From Syntrophomonadaceae bacterium (GTDB taxonomy: Bacteria > Bacillota > Ch66 > Ch109): DNA of 34,784 nucleotides. The notes under the pieces were generated by a model. The model was given only the letters and a program-made list of their open reading frames with translations, was not told where the DNA came from and made no database searches. Both the position numbers and the translations under genes were made by a program. Every line of letters starts with the position of its first letter. The first letter of the stretch is position 1. Below are positions 17,552 through 28,080 of this stretch, piece by piece. The stretch is from positions 1 to 34,784 of the forward strand of contig JAAYQE010000004.1 in the NCBI GenBank assembly GCA_012519455.1, in the 5' to 3' direction.

Positions 17552-18967
17552 TTAAAACATAAATCGAGCAGCTATATTGGCTAATTCGGCTAAAGGACCC
17601 GGATATGCACCTAGAATAATACTTAATACCATACAAACATATAAAACTAATTTCATGGAACCTTTTAGCTTAATCGCACTGTAGTCAGTTACCTCACCTA
17701 AATACATTACCCTCACTACGGACAAATAGTAATATACGGAAAGCATACTCATTACCAAACCAATAATCGCTAGCCATAAAAATCCTTGTTCAATAACCGC
17801 AGAAAACAGATAAAATTTACCGGCAAACCCGGCTAAGGGTGGGATACCCGCCATGGACAGCATACACACCAATAAAGTTACGGCCAATAAGGGTGAACGG
17901 CGGGCTAAACCAGAATAATCGGCGATATCATCACTCTCGGACACATTATTAAAGGCAATGGTTACAGCAAAAGCGCCCACCGTAGCAAATACATAGATCA
18001 TGGCATAAAACAAAATACTTTTTACTCCCGCTTCACTAGCTGCTACTAACCCAACTAATAAATAACCGGCCTGGGCGATACTGGAGTAAGCTAACATCCG
18101 TTTAATATTTTGTTGGGGGATAGCCGCTAAATTACCTAAAATCATGGTGGCAGCAGCCATAATGGCAATCACTGGGATCCAGTGGTCTGCATGTTGGGGA
18201 AAAGCTGTCAAGAAAAATCTTACAAAAACCCCAAAACCAGCTGCTTTAGAAGCTACGGCCAGGAAAATAGTAACCGGTGTAGGCGCCCCTTCGTAAATAT
18301 CTGGAGCCCACATATGAAAAGGTACAGCAGCAATCTTAAAACCAAAACCAGATAGAGCAAAAATAACCCCTAACCAAAAAGCGGGACTGGCCTCCTTAAA
18401 TTGAGCTATTTCATGAATCATGGTCGTACCGGTAACGCCGTACAATAAAGTAAACCCGTACAGCATAACGGCGGAAGAGATGGCTCCTAAAATAAGATAC
18501 TTTAAACCGGCCTCAGAAGAACGTGCATCTTCCCCAGCCAGATTGGCAGTTAGGATATAGAAAGAAATAGTCATTAACTCTAGCCCTACATAGAGGGTAA
18601 TTAATTCCCCCGCGGAGACCAAAATCATCATCCCTAGGGTAGCAAAGAGCATAATCGTATACGCTTCGCCCCCCTCGCCGGCTAAGGGTTTATAATAATT
18701 CATGGTCGTTAAACAAACTAATAGGGCCGCAATTAAGAAAAGTATCTTGAAAAAACTAGCATACGCGTCAACTAAATACATCCGGCCTAAAAAACCATCA
18801 AACATATCAAAATTGAACGCAACCACCGCAATTGCCGCCAAGATTCCGAGCACGGCAAAAATTACTAAACCTCTCCGCTCACCCCGAGGGGCTACTAAGT
18901 TTAGGATTAGTAGTAAACAGGCAAGGGCCGCTACAAACATTTCTGGAACCAATAAAGTAAAATCCAT
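17552..18967 (-). CDS. nuoN: NADH-quinone oxidoreductase-like subunit N
   Basis: Antiporter-like membrane subunit; LELMTISFYILTANL, PFHMWAPDIYEGAPTPVTIFLAVASKAAGFG; last gene of the nuo cluster. Confidence 0.93.
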   Translation of the reverse strand: MDFTLLVPEMFVAALACLLLILNLVAPRGERRGLVIFAVLGILAAIAVVAFNFDMFDGFLGRMYLVDAYASFFKILFLIAALLVCLTTMNYYKPLAGEGGEAYTIMLFATLGMMILVSAGELITLYVGLELMTISFYILTANLAGEDARSSEAGLKYLILGAISSAVMLYGFTLLYGVTGTTMIHEIAQFKEASPAFWLGVIFALSGFGFKIAAVPFHMWAPDIYEGAPTPVTIFLAVASKAAGFGVFVRFFLTAFPQHADHWIPVIAIMAAATMILGNLAAIPQQNIKRMLAYSSIAQAGYLLVGLVAASEAGVKSILFYAMIYVFATVGAFAVTIAFNNVSESDDIADYSGLARRSPLLAVTLLVCMLSMAGIPPLAGFAGKFYLFSAVIEQGFLWLAIIGLVMSMLSVYYYLSVVRVMYLGEVTDYSAIKLKGSMKLVLYVCMVLSIILGAYPGPLAELANIAARFMF

Positions 18968-20493
18968 TAGAATCCACCTCCTATCACCGTACTTAACCCG
19001 GTCCTGGCGAACAAGGAGGTAACCCCTGTATTAATAGGATCCATTAGCAAGTAAGGGAAAATACCGAAGGTAACCAAAACCGTTCCTAGCACGATTAAAG
19101 GCACCCATTCCGGACCCTTTAGATCCGTAAGCTTATCCCATTGTTGCTGCCTTGGTCCGAAAAGGACATTCCCCAGCATACGTAAAATATAAACGGCGGT
19201 AAAGATTATTCCGCTTATCGCGATGATGGTAAATACCTGATAAACACCAAAGGCCCCTACAAAAATCGTAAACTCTGCTGGAAAACTGGCTAATCCGGGA
19301 AGACCTAGCGAAGCTAAACCAGCCAACATAAAACCTACCGCCAGACGGGGAACCTGGTTAGCTAATCCTCCAAAGTCAGGGATATTACGGGTATGGCTCT
19401 TCTCGTAGAGATTACCAATCATGGCAAAGAATAAGGCGGCCATCACCCCATGGGCGAACATTTGAGCTATGGCCCCATTAATACTTATTACATTCAAAGC
19501 CGCGATCCCAATTAAGACATAACCCATGTGACTAACACTAGAGTATCCAACCACGTATTTTAGATCTTTTTGTACCAAACAGATTACGGCGGCATAAACA
19601 ACATTCCCTACCGCTAGAACGGCGATTAGTGGAGCCCAAAACTTGGCTCCGGCCGGTAATACAAACAAGCCAATGCGAATTAAACCATAACCACCTATTT
19701 TTTTCAGCACCCCAGCATGGATCATGCTGACCGCGGTCGGGGCCCCGGCATAGCCGTCAGGTGACCAAGAATGAAAAGGCCACATCGAAATAAGGGTACA
19801 AAAACCGATTCCCAACAACAAGAAACCGATTATTTGGAAATGCTCGGTAAACGGTACCAACATTAAGGATTCAATATCCATGGTTCGAACCCCAGTCAGT
19901 TGATAAGCGTTAACGTAGAGGGCGATCATCCCTGCTAGGAGAAAAGCACTTCCGATGAGCAAGTAGATCGTTAACTTCATTCCAGCGTATTCTTTCGTCA
20001 CCCGTTTCGTACTACCCCAAATAATAACCATAATATAAATGGGGATTACCACCACTTCGTAAAAAAGCAAGAAAATAAACAAATCGCGGGTTACAAAAGT
20101 CCCCATTACCCCAGTGATTAAGATCAAAAGCAAAATAAAAAACTCTTTGACTCGATCCTTGTTATTCCAGGAAGCATAAACCGCAGAAAACCCAATTAAG
20201 TTGGTTAAAAGCAATAAAGGTAAGGAAATACCGTCTACCCCCAGAGAGTAACTTACCCCTAGATCCTTGATCCATAAGATATCTTCCTTAAACTGCATTC
20301 CACCGATCGTTTGATCGTAAGCCAAAAAGATCAAAACACTTAGTATAAGGGACACCAGGGTTGAGACAGCGGCAATGGCCTTAATGGTCCAAACCTCTTC
20401 CCGTGGTACAAAAATCAAAGCTAAAGCACCAACCAAAGGAGTTAAGAGAATTACCGATAGGTAGGGGAAACCCGGGTTCGTTATAAAGTCCAT
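18967..20493 (-). CDS. nuoM: NADH-quinone oxidoreductase-like subunit M
   Basis: FILLLILITGVMGTFVTRDLFIFLLFYEVVVIPIYIMV, PFHSWSPDGYAGAPTAVSMIHAGVLKKIGGYGLIR. Confidence 0.93.
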   Translation of the reverse strand: MDFITNPGFPYLSVILLTPLVGALALIFVPREEVWTIKAIAAVSTLVSLILSVLIFLAYDQTIGGMQFKEDILWIKDLGVSYSLGVDGISLPLLLLTNLIGFSAVYASWNNKDRVKEFFILLLILITGVMGTFVTRDLFIFLLFYEVVVIPIYIMVIIWGSTKRVTKEYAGMKLTIYLLIGSAFLLAGMIALYVNAYQLTGVRTMDIESLMLVPFTEHFQIIGFLLLGIGFCTLISMWPFHSWSPDGYAGAPTAVSMIHAGVLKKIGGYGLIRIGLFVLPAGAKFWAPLIAVLAVGNVVYAAVICLVQKDLKYVVGYSSVSHMGYVLIGIAALNVISINGAIAQMFAHGVMAALFFAMIGNLYEKSHTRNIPDFGGLANQVPRLAVGFMLAGLASLGLPGLASFPAEFTIFVGAFGVYQVFTIIAISGIIFTAVYILRMLGNVLFGPRQQQWDKLTDLKGPEWVPLIVLGTVLVTFGIFPYLLMDPINTGVTSLFARTGLSTVIGGGF

Positions 20494-22383
20494 TTAATTG
20501 CCACCTCCCCAGGCTGATATCCCCAATGAAGGGTCTAACAGACCTAATAATAAAATTATTACTACCACTGCTGCCACCAATACCATTCCATAGTGCTGCG
20601 TTTGCCCGGTTTGTAAATACCGCAGAATAGTACCACTCTGACGTGTACCTTTGGCCAGACCATTTACCACCCCATCTACTACGTGTAGATCGATCCAGTA
20701 AGCCACACGCCCGGCCCCATCTACGATATGATTAATTCCCCACTGATAAATCTCATCAATGTAATACTTGTTATAAAGCAGAGTATAGATAGCTTTAAAA
20801 CGATTGGCTATCGCTGAGGCGGATATTGTCTTCTTGTAATACATCAAATAAGCTAAATAAATCCCCATTAAGGCGATAACCGTTGAAGTAACCATAATCA
20901 TTAAACTATAGCCATGATGCGCTTCCCCAAAATAAACATAACTACCAAAATTAGTGGATAGCCAAGGCATACCTACTAAGCCGCCGACTACGGAAAGTAA
21001 GCCCAGAATAATTAAGGGGGTCGTCATAACCGCGGGTGATTCATGTGGATCATTATTGGGCTTAGCTTGACCATAGAAAGCCACAAACACCAGCCTAAAC
21101 ATATAAAATGCGGTTAGAAAGGCAACCAGGCTACCGATCAGATAGAGCCCCGTAAAGCCATTACTCTGCGCGGCTAATAAAATTTCATCCTTACTCCAGA
21201 ACCCGGCTAGCGGAAAAATTCCGGCCAAGGCCAAAGAGCCAATAATAAACGTTTTAGTGGTAATTGGCATTTTACGGGCCAATCCACCCATCTCCCAGAT
21301 ATCCTGCTTTCCTTGTAGAGCATGGATCACGCTACCAGCACCTAAAAAGAGCAGGGCCTTAAAGAAGGCATGGGTCATTAAATGAAACATACTAGCAGTT
21401 AAACCACCTACCCCCAAAGCCATCACCATATAGCCCAATTGACTGAGGGTAGAATAAGCCAGAATTCGTTTAATATCATTCTGAGTAATGGCAATAGTAG
21501 CCGCAAAGAGAGCCGTGAAACCACCAACGTAAGCAATTACCTGTAAAGCGGTTGGCACCGCGGCAAACAAGAAAAAGGCGCGGGCAATCAAATAAACACC
21601 AGCTACCACCATGGTGGCCGCATGGATCAACGCACTAACCGGGGTAGGGCCTTCCATGGCATCCGGTAACCAGACGTGCAAAGGAAATTGACCCGACTTC
21701 CCGATCGGACCGGTAAATACTAGGAGGGCAATCACTGTCAGTAGGCCCACGTTAGCATAAGTCGGAATAATTTGAGCCAGGTCCGTAAAATTTAAAGTGC
21801 CGAAAATTATTTGTAAAAACAAAATACCTAGTAGAAAACCATAATCCCCTACCCGGTTAGTTACAAAAGCCTTTTTTGCCGCCTCCCGGGCTGAAATTTT
21901 GTAAAACCAAAAACCAATCAACAGATAAGAACATAAACCCACCAATTCCCAAAAGACAAACATTTGCACAAAATTATTCGCAATAACTAGTCCCAACATC
22001 GACATGGCAAACAAAGACTGATAGGCAAAATAAATGGAATAACCGGGATCATTCTCCATGTAACCGACGGAATAAATTTGTACCAGTAAAGCGATTAAAG
22101 AAACCACAAAAACCATCATCCCGGAAATAGGATCAATTAAAGTTCCCATTTCCACCGTTAAACCGGGCATAGAAAACCAGGTCACACTGGATTCTACGGC
22201 AGCTGGATCCATTAAGACCCCGGCTACTACTCCCAAGGATAAAAGAAAAGAAACCGAGATACAGCTTATAGAAAAGAAAGCACTTGCCTGAGGTGTTCTA
22301 CGTAAGAAGAACACGATTATCGCAAAGGCGATAGCGGGCATCAAAGGAATTAACCAAGAATTTTGCACTGCAAAATGTATCAT
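20494..22383 (-). CDS. nuoL: NADH-quinone oxidoreductase-like subunit L
   Basis: FVFWELVGLCSYLLIGFWF, PLHVWLPDAMEGPTPVSALIHAATMVVAGVYLIAR; long C-terminal helical extension. Confidence 0.94.
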   Translation of the reverse strand: MIHFAVQNSWLIPLMPAIAFAIIVFFLRRTPQASAFFSISCISVSFLLSLGVVAGVLMDPAAVESSVTWFSMPGLTVEMGTLIDPISGMMVFVVSLIALLVQIYSVGYMENDPGYSIYFAYQSLFAMSMLGLVIANNFVQMFVFWELVGLCSYLLIGFWFYKISAREAAKKAFVTNRVGDYGFLLGILFLQIIFGTLNFTDLAQIIPTYANVGLLTVIALLVFTGPIGKSGQFPLHVWLPDAMEGPTPVSALIHAATMVVAGVYLIARAFFLFAAVPTALQVIAYVGGFTALFAATIAITQNDIKRILAYSTLSQLGYMVMALGVGGLTASMFHLMTHAFFKALLFLGAGSVIHALQGKQDIWEMGGLARKMPITTKTFIIGSLALAGIFPLAGFWSKDEILLAAQSNGFTGLYLIGSLVAFLTAFYMFRLVFVAFYGQAKPNNDPHESPAVMTTPLIILGLLSVVGGLVGMPWLSTNFGSYVYFGEAHHGYSLMIMVTSTVIALMGIYLAYLMYYKKTISASAIANRFKAIYTLLYNKYYIDEIYQWGINHIVDGAGRVAYWIDLHVVDGVVNGLAKGTRQSGTILRYLQTGQTQHYGMVLVAAVVVIILLLGLLDPSLGISAWGGGN

Positions 22384-22415
22384 TCAACCTCTCACCTGCC
22401 TTATATAGCCAAAGC

Positions 22416-22727
22416 TCACCACTTCAGCCAATCAAAATCTTGTATGTTAACCGAGAGCAGGTCTCGATATACTGTCAATACTAGAGCTAAACCAACCGCT
22501 ACCTCTGCTGCCGCTAGGGCGATAACAAAAAGCCCAAAGGCATGACCGACTAAATGATTCGGGGCCATAAACCGGTTAAAGGCCACTAAATTAATGACAC
22601 AGGCATTCAGCATTAACTCAATACCCATCAAAATGGATATCGCATTTTGTTTGGCCAAAGCACCGTATAACCCGATACAAAACAGCATACCCGCTAGTAA
22701 TAAATAATGATTAAGGGTAATGGTCAT
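22416..22727 (-). CDS. nuoK: NADH-quinone oxidoreductase-like subunit K
   Basis: 103 aa; LFCIGLYGALAKQNAISILMGIELMLNACVINLVAF. Confidence 0.93.
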   Translation of the reverse strand: MTITLNHYLLLAGMLFCIGLYGALAKQNAISILMGIELMLNACVINLVAFNRFMAPNHLVGHAFGLFVIALAAAEVAVGLALVLTVYRDLLSVNIQDFDWLKW

Positions 22728-23227
22728 AGTATTCGTCTCGCCCCTTTCGTAAGGATAATCGCTCCTACTACGGCCACCAGCAGGAGAATACCTACGGCTT
22801 CAAAGGGAATAACCAGTTCGGTAAGCATCATTTCTCCCAGTAAACCGACGGTTGTATCAGGAGCAGCTTCGTCAACCACTAACCAGGGGGTATGTGTAAC
22901 AGCATAGCCAAATAGGATTTGGAGTAAAATAACTAAAAAAGCAGCTACCCATTTATGCCGTGAAAAGGCATTAGTTTGAGCCATTTCCTTACGTTGGGTA
23001 AGCATCACCCCAAAAACAATCAGCACCGCTACGGCACCCACGTAAATCAAGATTTGCACTACCGCTAGAAAATCAGCCTCGAGTAACACGTACAACCCGG
23101 AAACCCCAAAAAAGGTGAGCACCATAAAGAAGGCTGCGTGTACCAGGTTATGCGCGGTAACTACCGAGATCGCTGATCCTAAAATAACCGCGGCGATAAT
23201 CCAAAAAACTATAGCTGAAACACTCAT
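22724..23227 (-). CDS. nuoJ: NADH-quinone oxidoreductase-like subunit J
   Basis: 167 aa; VHAAFFMVLTFFGVSGLYVLLEADFLAVVQILIYVGAVAVLIVFGVMLT. Confidence 0.92.
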   Translation of the reverse strand: MSVSAIVFWIIAAVILGSAISVVTAHNLVHAAFFMVLTFFGVSGLYVLLEADFLAVVQILIYVGAVAVLIVFGVMLTQRKEMAQTNAFSRHKWVAAFLVILLQILFGYAVTHTPWLVVDEAAPDTTVGLLGEMMLTELVIPFEAVGILLLVAVVGAIILTKGARRIL

Positions 23228-23619
23228 TCCTCCACCTTCTTCCTGTACAGTACCCGACCGATTTCCTCTACATGATAGGTGGCCAGTTCAAATTCGTCCG
23301 TAAATCTTAAACCACCTTTAGGACAGGCCTCAAGACAAAGCCCACAAAACATACAATATTTAAGGTCAATTCGGTATTCGGTTAAAATTTTTTTCTTACC
23401 GTCTTCGCCACCCTTTTCCGATTTAATCGTAATCGCACGATTAGGGCAAACGTTCTGGCAAATGCCACAAACAATACAAGCATCCGGCTCAAAAGTAAGA
23501 CAACCATGAAAGCGGGGAGGAAGATTGGGTCGTTCTTCCGGGTAATACTGCGTTACATGTTGACCAAAAAAATGTTTTAAAGTAACTTTTAATCCTTTAA
23601 GTAACCCTATACCATACAT
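23224..23619 (-). CDS. nuoI: NADH-quinone oxidoreductase-like subunit I (2x[4Fe-4S])
   Basis: CIVCGICQNVCPNRAI and CMFCGLCLEACPKGGL; FHGCLTFEPDACIVCG. Confidence 0.92.
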   Translation of the reverse strand: MYGIGLLKGLKVTLKHFFGQHVTQYYPEERPNLPPRFHGCLTFEPDACIVCGICQNVCPNRAITIKSEKGGEDGKKKILTEYRIDLKYCMFCGLCLEACPKGGLRFTDEFELATYHVEEIGRVLYRKKVEE

Positions 23620-23623
23620 TTAA

Positions 23624-24670
23624 TCACCCCCCCATCACCCGGTAAATCTCGATACCCACCCCAGTTAACACTAAATTAACCAAAGATAACGGGATCAAAA
23701 ATTTCCACCCAAAATGCATGAGATGGTCGACGCGAATCCGGGGATAAGTCCATTTAACCAGCATAAATATAAAGATCAGAAAATAAACCTTGATAAAAAA
23801 CCACATCCAAGAAGGTAACCAGGGACCGTGCCACCCCCCGAAAAACAGGGTAACCGCAAGCGCAGCCGTAGCCACCAGATTAGTATACTCGGCCAGGAAA
23901 AACAGGGCCCAGCGCATTCCGCTATATTCCGTGTAAACCCCAGCAACTAACTCCTGTTCTCCTTCAGGTAGATCAAAGGGTCCTCGATTTAATTCTGCCG
24001 TAGCGGCAATAAAGTAAATCACAAAAGCTACCGGCTGGATCAAAATAAACCAGACGTTTCTCTGAGCCGATACAATGTCGGATAAATTTAAAGATCCTAC
24101 AATCATTACCACCCCTAAAACGGAAAGAAGTAGGGGAATTTCATAACTGATCATTTGCGCTACGGTGCGCATCCCGCCCAACAAAGAATACTTATTACGC
24201 GATCCCCATCCGGCCATTAAGAAAGAAACCGTTCCTAAAGAGGCGATGGAAAAACAATAAAAAAGGCCTACGTTTAAGTTTACCGCTACCATATCCTTAC
24301 CAAATGGTATTACGGCATAAAGCATAATGGCGGGTACAAAGACGATCGGAGCCGCTAAAAGAAACAACCAACGATCGGCTGAACGCGGTACAACATCTTC
24401 TTTGCTTAACAACTTTAAGGTATCGGCAATCGTTTGGAAAAAGCCGGCCGGTCCTAACCGATTGGGACCAGGACGTTCCTGGATGAAACCAACTACTTTA
24501 CGTTCTAACCATACCAAAATCAAAGCATCTAAAACGATTAAGCCTAAAATACCAATAATGGCTAAAAATAAAATAACCAGTTCGATTACGCTATAAGAAA
24601 CCGACCATTCCATAAGTAAATTACGTGCATAGAGGGCTATATTGGTAAATAGATTTTCTAATACGTCCAT
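23624..24670 (-). CDS. nuoH: NADH-quinone oxidoreductase-like subunit H
   Basis: [77 protein letters not shown]. Confidence 0.95.
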   Translation of the reverse strand: MDVLENLFTNIALYARNLLMEWSVSYSVIELVILFLAIIGILGLIVLDALILVWLERKVVGFIQERPGPNRLGPAGFFQTIADTLKLLSKEDVVPRSADRWLFLLAAPIVFVPAIMLYAVIPFGKDMVAVNLNVGLFYCFSIASLGTVSFLMAGWGSRNKYSLLGGMRTVAQMISYEIPLLLSVLGVVMIVGSLNLSDIVSAQRNVWFILIQPVAFVIYFIAATAELNRGPFDLPEGEQELVAGVYTEYSGMRWALFFLAEYTNLVATAALAVTLFFGGWHGPWLPSWMWFFIKVYFLIFIFMLVKWTYPRIRVDHLMHFGWKFLIPLSLVNLVLTGVGIEIYRVMGG

Positions 24671-24682
24671 ATATACCGCTCC

Positions 24683-25780
24683 TTACCTGTCAACCTCACC
24701 CAGAACTGGATCCAGGGAGGCTAAAATAGAAATGACATCTTGAATTTTCCATCCCTTTATCAGTTCTGGAAATACCCCCATATTTACAAAAGAGGGGCCT
24801 CGAATATGCAAGCGATAAGGTTTATTCGATCCGTCGCTAACTAGGAAAAAACCTAGCGCGCCCTTTGATGACTCCACTTGATGATAAACCTCTCCGGGGG
24901 GAATTTTAATCATTCTCGGTACCTTGCCCTTAATCTCACCCTCGGGCAGGTTCTCCAAAGCTTGTTCGATGATCAGACGGCTTTCTTCCATTTCATCAAA
25001 ACGAATCATATACCGATCAAAACAATCACCTTTATAGCGCACGGGAACTTCAAAGGTAAAACGTTCATAAATACTATAAGGCTGGGCACGCCGTACATCA
25101 TAGGAAACCCCGCTGGCCCTAAGATTAGGTCCAGTGATACCGTAAGCCATGGCCATGTCCGGGGGTAATATCCCAATAGATTTGGTGCGCGCTAAAAAAA
25201 TTTCATTACCGGATAATAAATCATGAATCTCATGCATCATCGCGGGAAATTGTTGAATGAATTCACGGCAAGCGGGTATAAACTCCGCCGGTAGGTCTTC
25301 CGAGACGCCACCAATACGCATATAGCTAACGCTCATCCTTGACCCGCAGGTCATCTCAAACAGATCCAGTATCTTTTCCCTTTCTCTTAAGGCATACATC
25401 CATCCCGTTGAACTGGCTAGGTCAATGGCCATGGTGGCAACCATTAACAGATGGGACGCCATGCGAGACAATTCAGCCATAATAACGCGCAAATATTCAG
25501 CCCGCTCCGGGACCTGTAAGCCCATTATTTTCTCAATCGTTTCTACATAGCCTTGATTATAGACCATAGGACAAAGATAATCGATGCGATCCGTATAAGG
25601 AATAAACTGGGGATACGTTTTCGCTTCCGCAATTTTTTCCATCCCCCGATGAAGATAGCCTATATGATTCTCCGCCTGGGTTACGGTTTCTCCATCAAGC
25701 GTTAAAAGGCAACGAAATACGCCATGTGTACTGGGGTGCTGGGGACCCATGTTCAAATGCAATTCCTGTGTTCTAGGCAT
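24683..25780 (-). CDS. nuoD: NADH-quinone oxidoreductase-like subunit D
   Basis: [47 protein letters not shown]-terminal [16 protein letters not shown]. Confidence 0.95.
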   Translation of the reverse strand: MPRTQELHLNMGPQHPSTHGVFRCLLTLDGETVTQAENHIGYLHRGMEKIAEAKTYPQFIPYTDRIDYLCPMVYNQGYVETIEKIMGLQVPERAEYLRVIMAELSRMASHLLMVATMAIDLASSTGWMYALREREKILDLFEMTCGSRMSVSYMRIGGVSEDLPAEFIPACREFIQQFPAMMHEIHDLLSGNEIFLARTKSIGILPPDMAMAYGITGPNLRASGVSYDVRRAQPYSIYERFTFEVPVRYKGDCFDRYMIRFDEMEESRLIIEQALENLPEGEIKGKVPRMIKIPPGEVYHQVESSKGALGFFLVSDGSNKPYRLHIRGPSFVNMGVFPELIKGWKIQDVISILASLDPVLGEVDR

Positions 25781-25806
25781 GGTCCCACCTCCTATCTAAT
25801 TAGGGT

Positions 25807-26253
25807 TTAGACTTTAAAATCTTTTCTTAAAGGATGCCCCTCAAAATCTTCCGGCAATAAAATTCGACGAAGGTTGGGATGACTCAGAAATTCAATCCCC
25901 ATTAAATCATATACCTCACATTCCATTACCTCAGCTGCCGGGTAAAGATCCGAAATAGTAATAATTGATGGATTTTCATGCTCTATACGGCATTTAACCA
26001 TAATTTGATGACTATTTTTTATCGAAAAAAGATTATAAAAAACCATATAATGATCTTGGTAATCCACCGCCGTAATATCGAGCAGTATTTCAAAGTTATA
26101 TTCCGGATCATCACGTAATTCTTCAATCAAATAAATCAATTCATTTTCTTCAACTTGTACCTTGGTTAACCAATTATCTGGGAGTACATTAAGGGTAAAA
26201 TATCTTGAAGTTAAACGGCTAACTAATTCAGCAGACATTAAGTTATTATCCAT
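25807..26253 (-). CDS. nuoC: NADH-quinone oxidoreductase-like subunit C
   Basis: 148 aa; CEVYDLMGIEFLSHPNLRRILLPEDFEGHPLRKDFKV. Confidence 0.93.
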   Translation of the reverse strand: MDNNLMSAELVSRLTSRYFTLNVLPDNWLTKVQVEENELIYLIEELRDDPEYNFEILLDITAVDYQDHYMVFYNLFSIKNSHQIMVKCRIEHENPSIITISDLYPAAEVMECEVYDLMGIEFLSHPNLRRILLPEDFEGHPLRKDFKV

Positions 26254-26259
26254 CGCTTT

Positions 26260-26763
26260 TTACCTCGCTGCTCTTTCCGGGTGGATAATTTTTTCGCGTA
26301 ATTTTAAAAGACCATAAATTAAGGCTTCTGGTCGGGGAGGACAACCGGGAATATATACATCAACCGGTAAAAAATCACCTACGCCTGGTAGTACGCAGTA
26401 TGAGTCTCGATAAGGGCCCCCACTAATCGCACAATTACCCATGGCAATTACATACTTGGGGTCCGCCATTTGATTATAAACCCGTTCCACCAATGGTTTT
26501 AATTTTTTATTTACTGATCCAGGAACAATTAATAAATCCGCCTGCCGCGGTGAAGGACGAAATAACTCAGAACCAAAGCGGGCAAAATCATACCGGGCAT
26601 TATTAGTGGACATCATTTCAATCGCACAACAAGCGATACCAAAAGTTAAAGGCCAAAGTGAATAGGCACGACCCCAGTTTAATACTTTTTCCACCGTAGT
26701 AAGAATAATGTTATGTTTAAGTAATTCCTGAACTTCGGCCGGTTGTTTGGTATCTAAATCCAT
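26260..26763 (-). CDS. nuoB: NADH-quinone oxidoreductase-like subunit B
   Basis: [68 protein letters not shown]. Start probably at 26763 (MDLDTKQ, SD GGAGGGCG), overlapping the nuoA 3' end. Confidence 0.94.
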   Translation of the reverse strand: MDLDTKQPAEVQELLKHNIILTTVEKVLNWGRAYSLWPLTFGIACCAIEMMSTNNARYDFARFGSELFRPSPRQADLLIVPGSVNKKLKPLVERVYNQMADPKYVIAMGNCAISGGPYRDSYCVLPGVGDFLPVDVYIPGCPPRPEALIYGLLKLREKIIHPERAAR

Positions 26764-27110
26764 TCTAAAGCGCCCTCCTTCCAGGCATACCAAAGACCGA
26801 GTAATAAAATACAAATAAAAATAAACATTTCAATAAAAGCAAATAACCCGAGACATTGAAATTGCACTGCCCAAGGATAAAGAAATACACATTCTACGTC
26901 AAAAGCTACGAATACCAGACCATATAAAAAATATTGTGACCTAAATTGAACCCAGGTCTCACCTTCGGTTTTCAGACCGCATTCATAAGTATCTTGCTTA
27001 ATCGGGTTAGGTCGTTTAGGGTTAACCAGCCAGGCCGTAGCTAAAGCTAATATTCCAAAAGAAAGCGCTACTAAGAAAAAAACACCGATACCTGCAAAAT
27101 CATTTAGCAT
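26754..27110 (-). CDS. nuoA: NADH-quinone oxidoreductase-like subunit A
   Basis: 118 aa; [50 protein letters not shown]. Confidence 0.94.
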   Translation of the reverse strand: MLNDFAGIGVFFLVALSFGILALATAWLVNPKRPNPIKQDTYECGLKTEGETWVQFRSQYFLYGLVFVAFDVECVFLYPWAVQFQCLGLFAFIEMFIFICILLLGLWYAWKEGALEWI

Positions 27111-27143
27111 ACCCCTTTTCCCTCCTTTCTATCTATAACAAGC

Positions 27144-27173
27144 ATTCTGCCATAAGTCAGGCCTAGGTGTCAA
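27144..27173 (-). promoter_or_regulatory. Candidate promoter of the nuo operon
   Basis: - strand TTGACA-18 bp-CAGAAT upstream of nuoA. Confidence 0.5.
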
Positions 27174-27321
27174 TAATTGTCGGTTTTTGCACAAGCCGGT
27201 ATGCAATATGCAAAACAATTTGGTTGCTTAAATTCAGATATTATTACTATAATAATGATTTTATGGGAGAAAGAAAATACTTTACGACAAAATTTCTTTT
27301 GGTTAAATCTATCAAAACATA

Positions 27322-27343
27322 AAAGTCGCCCCCAGGCGACTTT
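27322..27343. terminator. Bidirectional-looking intrinsic terminator between tRNA-Leu and the nuo operon
   Basis: AAAGTCGCC-CCCA-GGCGACTTT hairpin. Confidence 0.7.
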
Positions 27344-27395
27344 GTAATCAAAACCTATTTTTGTATCATTTTATTATAATGTAGCATTTTTCAAT

Positions 27396-27483
27396 TGGTG
27401 CGGCAGAAGGGACTTGAACCCCCACGACCCCACGAGCCACTAGACCCTGAATCTAGCGCGTCTGCCAATTCCGCCACTGCCGC
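27396..27483 (-). tRNA. tRNA-Leu (anticodon CAG), CCA encoded
   Basis: - strand GCGGCAGTGGCGGAATTGGCAGACGCGCTAGATTCAGGGTCTAGTGGCTCGTGGGGTCGTGGGGGTTCAAGTCCCTTCTGCCGCACCA: class II tRNA with long variable arm, GGTTCAAGTCC T-loop, matched acceptor stem. Confidence 0.96.
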
Positions 27484-27558
27484 AATTTTTAAATCCACGC
27501 TTTTTAGTATAGTCCTTTCAAGGAATATTGTCAAGAGAGGCTTCATTATTTATTTAAC

Positions 27559-28053
27559 TCAATCCGTTCCTTTTCGCACCTGTATCTTCTCCAGCAGTTT
27601 ATGTTCAACATAAGGCGGCACTAATCCATCAATGCATCCCCCTAGCATGGCTACTTCTTTTATTTTGGTCGAACTAATATAAATATACTGGGGACTGGAA
27701 ACGATAAATATAGTTTCTACCGATGGACAGAGTTTATTATTCATTAAAGCCATTTGCATTTCATAATCGAAATCACTAACTGCTCTTAATCCCCTCACGA
27801 TAGCCTGAGCTTTTTGTTTTACGACATAATCCATTAAAAGCCCGGTAAAAGAGTCTACCAATACCCGTGGGTTGTGCCGGGTAACTTTCTGCAGGAGTTC
27901 TACCCTCTCTTCAATCGAGAAGAATCCCTTTTTTTGTGGATTATGAATTACCGCGACAATTATCTGATCGAATAACTTCGACGCTCGCTCCAGTATATCC
28001 AGGTGCCCATTTGTTACTGGATCGAAACTCCCCGGGTAGACGCCGATTCTCAA
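27559..28053 (-). CDS. coaD: Phosphopantetheine adenylyltransferase
   Basis: MRIGVYPGSFDPVTNGHLDILERASKLFD, RGLRAVSDFDYEMQMALMN, SSTKIKEVA. Confidence 0.97.
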   Translation of the reverse strand: MRIGVYPGSFDPVTNGHLDILERASKLFDQIIVAVIHNPQKKGFFSIEERVELLQKVTRHNPRVLVDSFTGLLMDYVVKQKAQAIVRGLRAVSDFDYEMQMALMNNKLCPSVETIFIVSSPQYIYISSTKIKEVAMLGGCIDGLVPPYVEHKLLEKIQVRKGTD

Positions 28054-28080
28054 CTTTTTGCATCCCCCTTTTTGGAAACC

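Noticed and set aside
27168-27240. Possible Rex (redox repressor) operator upstream of nuoA: TTGTGCAAAAACCGACAA
   Set aside because: Only TTGT/ACAA ends match a Rex-like dyad; inner positions do not match TTGTTAAnnnnTTAACAA. Too weak without a motif scan.
27395-27613. + strand 72-aa ORF
   Set aside because: Lies antisense across tRNA-Leu and the coaD 3' end; typical spurious ORF (MVRQKGLEPPRPHEPLDPESS... is the well-known false translation over tRNA-Leu).
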